In this document: positions 60,743 to 64,000 of the stretch, piece by piece
Layout of the letters: each line of letters begins with the position of its first letter
How positions within the stretch are numbered: position 1 is the first letter of the stretch
Assembly: GCF_011601275.1 (NCBI RefSeq)
Contig: NZ_JAAOLY010000001.1
Location: 186,001 to 250,000, forward strand
DNA from: Janthinobacterium lividum
GTDB taxonomy: Bacteria > Pseudomonadota > Gammaproteobacteria > Burkholderiales > Burkholderiaceae_D
Length of the DNA stretch: 64,000 nt
Reading direction: 5' to 3'
Notes under the pieces: generated by a model
The model's input: only the letters and a program-made list of their open reading frames with translations
What the model was told of the DNA's origin: nothing
Databases searched by the model: none
Program-made: the position numbers and the translations under genes

Positions 60743-62166
60743 TGCAGCAGCTCCGCCGGGCCCACCAGCGTGCCCTCGGCCACCAGGCCGTCAAATTCGG
60801 CGCTCAGCACGCCATTGCTGGCCGGCGCCGTCATGAAGAAACGGCCGATGCCGCGCACCTGCGCCAGCACGTCGCTGCCAGCCGGCAGCGGACAGGCCAG
60901 CAGGGGAATATGCAGCAGGCGCCGCTGCGCCACGCCCGTGTTGCCGGTTGGCGCCGTCTGGTACGCCAGCGTCTGATATGGCGGCGTGGCCGGATAGCCG
61001 GACTTGGCGGCCGGCGCGGCAGGGCTAGCCGGATACAGCTTGGGCCAGTCGCTGGTGGCAAACGGCAGGTAGCCGTCGATCGGCTTCACACTGCTGTACC
61101 TGGCCGCCTTGGCGAACGACCACAGCGGTCCATAACTGCCGACCGCGGGCGGCGTCGCGTTCGACTCCGGATCGGCCACGGACAGCAGCGGATTACCAAT
61201 GCTCAGGGCGCTCGGCGCGTCGGGCGAGTTCGTCATCCACCAGTTCGTGGCCGTATTCGGATAGGGGCGGATATTCGTGTCGGGCGGCGCCGTGACCGTA
61301 TGGCAGCCACTGCCCGCATGCTGGTTGAAGCGGGCGTTGAAGGCAGGCCACAAGGTGGCGGGAAACGGCCTGTGCACGTGCACCTGGGCGCTGCCGATGC
61401 GCGGGTACAGCACCGTGCCACTGCACACAAACGGCAATACGCTGGACTCGCCGACCTGCTGCGACGGTCCCACCACACCCGGCTGGCCCAGGGGATTGAG
61501 GACGAAATGTTCGGCCGCCGGGCCATGCGGATTGAGTTTCAACAGGTTGTACGCCACGCCGCGGCGAAAGCCGTATTCCAGCAACTCGACGGCCGGCAGC
61601 AGCGCCGCATTCGTGCGCGGGCTGGCCGCGCTGGCCGACAGCGCGCAGACGGCCAACGGCGTCAGGTGCAAGCTGGTACGTCCCGCCACGGCGCGCGCCA
61701 CCGTGTCGAGGGTGCGCAGCGCCGGCGACCAGGCGCCCAGGAACGCCGTCGCCACTCGCCCCAGCGAGGGCGTATTGGCCTGCGTATCGACGCGCACGAA
61801 CAACGCCGTGACGGGATCGGGCACGGCGCCCGCCGCATGCCACCCGCTGGCGGGGGCATCGGGTGCGCTGGCGAAACGGATGCTGGCGTCCGACAGGATG
61901 GCGCCCTGCATGCGGCGGCGCCACGCGCTCTTGTCGGCCGCGCTGCTCTTGGCCTTCGTCACGGCCGCAAGCAAGCCTTCGGGCGTGCCCACCAGTTCCG
62001 CGGCCGCCGCCAGCGCCGCGTTGTCGGCCAGGTTCTGCAATTCCGTCTTGCGGCCGATGACCTGCCCCACGTCGAGCGCCAGGCCGATAAATCCCAGCAC
62101 CAGAATAAGCAGGATGGAAAAGGCGATCAGCATCGCCCCGCGCTGGCCCTCGCGTCTACTTGCCAT
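60739..62166 (-). CDS. tadG: TadG-like pilus assembly protein
   Basis: A 475-aa protein with the Tad N-terminal domain: basic leader REGQRG, then AMLIAFSILLILVLGFIGLALDVG, and the KTELQNLADNAALAAAAEL signature (PF13400). The large C-terminal part lacks an obvious vWA MIDAS (DxSxS), so it is TadG-like by order and N-terminus only. The last residues overlap tadE by 4 nt and the gene starts inside the end of the small lipoprotein gene (11-nt overlap). Confidence 0.87.
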   Translation of the reverse strand: MASRREGQRGAMLIAFSILLILVLGFIGLALDVGQVIGRKTELQNLADNAALAAAAELVGTPEGLLAAVTKAKSSAADKSAWRRRMQGAILSDASIRFASAPDAPASGWHAAGAVPDPVTALFVRVDTQANTPSLGRVATAFLGAWSPALRTLDTVARAVAGRTSLHLTPLAVCALSASAASPRTNAALLPAVELLEYGFRRGVAYNLLKLNPHGPAAEHFVLNPLGQPGVVGPSQQVGESSVLPFVCSGTVLYPRIGSAQVHVHRPFPATLWPAFNARFNQHAGSGCHTVTAPPDTNIRPYPNTATNWWMTNSPDAPSALSIGNPLLSVADPESNATPPAVGSYGPLWSFAKAARYSSVKPIDGYLPFATSDWPKLYPASPAAPAAKSGYPATPPYQTLAYQTAPTGNTGVAQRRLLHIPLLACPLPAGSDVLAQVRGIGRFFMTAPASNGVLSAEFDGLVAEGTLVGPAELLQ

Positions 62167-62458
62167 TGCCGCCTCCCAGCATGAACTGCACCGGCTGCGG
62201 CGCCTGGCCGTTCGGTTCGACGAACGAGGCGCGGTAGCGCTGCATGACGGCGTGCGCGCTGGGGCCGTCCAGCCCGTCGGCAGGCTGGCGATTGCCCGTG
62301 CTGGCCGGATAACGCACCTGCTGCGCCATGGCCAAGCGCACGGCGTCGCCGAAGCGCGGGTCCAGCTGCGGCGTGCTGCTGTGCGCGCAGGCGGCCAGCT
62401 GCAAGGCCAGGGCCAGGGCGGCCAGGCGCCGCAGCGACGTCAAGAGCGAGTTCGGCAT
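62156..62458 (-). CDS. Small Tad-locus lipoprotein
   Basis: A 100-aa protein with signal peptide and lipobox LAAC (Cys near residue 24). The mature 76 residues include DAVRLAMAQQVRYPASTGN and AHAVMQRYRASF, a pattern I associate with small lipoproteins next to rcpA in Burkholderiales Tad loci. It might be a pilotin or accessory for the RcpA secretin. The name and function are uncertain. Confidence 0.7.
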   Translation of the reverse strand: MPNSLLTSLRRLAALALALQLAACAHSSTPQLDPRFGDAVRLAMAQQVRYPASTGNRQPADGLDGPSAHAVMQRYRASFVEPNGQAPQPVQFMLGGGNGK

Positions 62459-62474
62459 GGCGTATCTCCCCGTC

Positions 62475-63926
62475 TCATTTCAACTCGAAACCGTTGGCCG
62501 CGCGCGGTGGCGGCACGGACGGCGGCGCCAGCGGCAAGGTGCCTTCCATCTTGCCGCGCAACATCAAGTCCGTGCGCGAGGGCGGCACCAGCTGCGCCGT
62601 CGGCAGCGCGGCGTCAGCCGGCAACGGTTTGACCAGGTGCGCGGTAATGACGAACAGCAATTCCGTGCGGTCATGCTGGAAGTCCGTGCTGCGAAACAGC
62701 GCGCCGAGAATCGGCAGCTCGCTGAGCCACGGCACGCCCGTGATGTTGCTCACCTGGTTGTTCTTGATCAAGCCGCCGATGGCGTAGCTCTGGCCGTCGT
62801 ACAGCTGCACCGTGGTCGAGGCGCGCCGCGTGGTGATCACGGGCAGAATCGAACGTCCGCTGACGCCGGCGGCGGAAATGCCCACCCCTTCGCGCGACAG
62901 TTCCGACACTTCCGGCGCCACCTTCAGATTGATGCGCCCGCCCGACAGCACGGTGGGCGTAAAACGCAGGCCGACGCCATACTCGCGCTCTTCCAGGGTG
63001 ATCTTGTTGTTGTCCTGGCCAACGGGAATGAAAATCTTGCCGCCCGCCAGAAAACTGCCCTCCTGCCCGCTGATCGCCATCACGGTCGGCTCGGCCAGGA
63101 TGCGCACCAGGCCATCCTGTTTCTGCGCCTCGATGGTCAGTTGCTGGCCATTCGACTTGCGCACGTCGAGCAAGCCATTGGCCGTGCCGCTCAAGAAATT
63201 TGACAGCAAGGTGGTGGCCCAGCTGCCGGACGCGAAGCGCAGGGTCGCGCCCACTTCCAGGCGCTCCAGCAGCGACTTCGACACTTCGGCGATCTGCACG
63301 GCCAGCATCACCTGCTGCGGCGCGCTGACGTCGAGCATGTTGATGATGCGGCTGTTCGCGCCACCAACACCGCCAGCGGGCGCCGTGGCCGCCAACGGCA
63401 TGGCGGCGCCATCGGCAGGCTTCGGCAGCGCCAGCGGTGCGGTTGCGCGACGCACATAGGCATGCGCCAGCTCGGTGGCGCGCAGCACGGCGCCTGCATC
63501 CTGCACCGTGCCCGATAGCACCAGGGTGTCGGCCACGGCTGTCACGCGGATGGCTTGTTCTTCCGGCATCAGGGCTGCCAGGGTCGTTTGCAGGCCGGAC
63601 GGGTCCATGCTGACGCTGACGTTCACCACGCTGCACACGCCGCTGCGTCCCTGGATGATCATGTTCGTGCTGCCCACGTCGACACCGACCACATATAAAG
63701 TGTCGGGCGCGACCAGCATGGCTTGCAGCATGGCCGGATTGCCGACGCTGCGGGCCAGCACGGCCTCGGGCAGGCGCAGCATGCTCGACTTGCCCACCTG
63801 CAATTGCAAGTTGCCGGGCGTCGCCGCTTCGCCGCCGCAGCGGGGGCCAGGTTCGGCTGCCGCGCCGGCAAGCGGCAACAGCAGGCAGCACAGTGTCAGC
63901 AGAGCGCGGTTCATGAGCGTGTCCAT
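62475..63926 (-). CDS. rcpA: Tad pilus secretin RcpA (CpaC)
   Basis: Outer-membrane channel for the Flp pilus, 483 aa. Signal peptide (residues 1-24), BON-like/N-domain (VGKSSMLRLPEAVL, then DTLYVVGVDVGSTNMII), and the secretin core with VGLRFTPTVLSGGRINLKVA and the GVPWLSELPILGALFRS motif near the C-terminus. A short Pro-rich tail follows. ATG at 63926 or 63914. It is 6 bp after the partial gene at the window edge. Confidence 0.94.
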   Translation of the reverse strand: MDTLMNRALLTLCCLLLPLAGAAAEPGPRCGGEAATPGNLQLQVGKSSMLRLPEAVLARSVGNPAMLQAMLVAPDTLYVVGVDVGSTNMIIQGRSGVCSVVNVSVSMDPSGLQTTLAALMPEEQAIRVTAVADTLVLSGTVQDAGAVLRATELAHAYVRRATAPLALPKPADGAAMPLAATAPAGGVGGANSRIINMLDVSAPQQVMLAVQIAEVSKSLLERLEVGATLRFASGSWATTLLSNFLSGTANGLLDVRKSNGQQLTIEAQKQDGLVRILAEPTVMAISGQEGSFLAGGKIFIPVGQDNNKITLEEREYGVGLRFTPTVLSGGRINLKVAPEVSELSREGVGISAAGVSGRSILPVITTRRASTTVQLYDGQSYAIGGLIKNNQVSNITGVPWLSELPILGALFRSTDFQHDRTELLFVITAHLVKPLPADAALPTAQLVPPSRTDLMLRGKMEGTLPLAPPSVPPPRAANGFELK

Positions 63927-63932
63927 GGTTGG

Positions 63933-64000
63933 CTAAAAACATTCGTGCGACTGGCGCGTCCCGTCGATGACGGTACTGCACTGGCGCTTCGCTTCCGGCA
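63933..64000 (-). CDS. C-terminal end of an upstream Tad gene (partial)
   Basis: Only 22 codons are inside the window, ending SHECF and TAG six bases before rcpA. In Tad operons the gene before rcpA is usually rcpC/cpaB; the tail alone cannot prove it. Confidence 0.45.
   Translation of the reverse strand, partial: PEAKRQCSTVIDGTRQSHECF

Overview
The window is a dense, GC-rich stretch of bacterial chromosome. The gene set points to a betaproteobacterium of the Burkholderiales, most probably Oxalobacteraceae (Janthinobacterium, Massilia or Duganella type). The supporting signs are a SAH riboswitch in front of ahcY, a DksA that keeps only one zinc-finger cysteine, a trimeric 'Burkholderiales-type' porin, petABC followed by sspAB, a PEP-CTERM protein, and complete T2SS and Tad loci. 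The genus is inferred from gene content, not from a marker gene. I see no IS element, integrase, prophage or CRISPR array.

Left third (1-18.1 kb) is mostly core metabolism and housekeeping. It holds the N-terminal part of a lytic transglycosylase, 5-formyl-THF cyclo-ligase, and the methyl cycle genes metK, ahcY (with riboswitch), a small membrane protein and metF. Next come two tandem lipid A acyltransferases with dapF, a Sel1-repeat protein, a porin, DUF484-xerC, a histidine-rich COG0523 GTPase next to dksA, and hslVU with a small downstream ORF.

Middle third (18.2-48.3 kb) starts with an outer-membrane barrel protein divergent from an XRE regulator. Then comes a twelve-gene type II secretion operon (gspG-H-I-J-K-L-M-N-D-E-F-C), followed 58 bp later by a patatin/BamA-like type Vd autotransporter. 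Next are gpmA-envC-ctpA-moeB on the minus strand, the divergent rhodanese-grxC-secB-SH3-gpsA group, a cupin, a DUF2461 protein, a DegS-like protease, mscL, the cytochrome bc1 genes petABC, sspAB and tRNA-Thr(UGU).

Right part (48.3-64 kb) is more accessory. It has a metallo-beta-lactamase-fold hydrolase divergent from a LysR regulator, dodecin, two orphan small proteins, a short-chain dehydrogenase carrying a Tat-type signal, and a PEP-CTERM protein preceded by an excellent sigma-54 promoter. It ends with a Tad (Flp) pilus operon on the minus strand that runs off the right edge: rcpA/cpaC, lipoprotein, tadG, two tadE-like, tadZ/cpaE, tadA, tadB, tadC and a TadD-like lipoprotein.

The window is strong on envelope biogenesis and secretion: T2SS, type Vd autotransporter, Tad pilus, PEP-CTERM surface protein, LPS acylation, EnvC/CtpA peptidoglycan control and periplasmic proteases. 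I found no unmistakable new multi-gene system. The most promising items are the sigma-54/PEP-CTERM pair, the Tat-targeted YghA-type reductase, a nearly perfect 15-bp-arm stem-loop right after ahcY, the T2SS-PlpD linkage, and the COG0523/one-cysteine-DksA pair.
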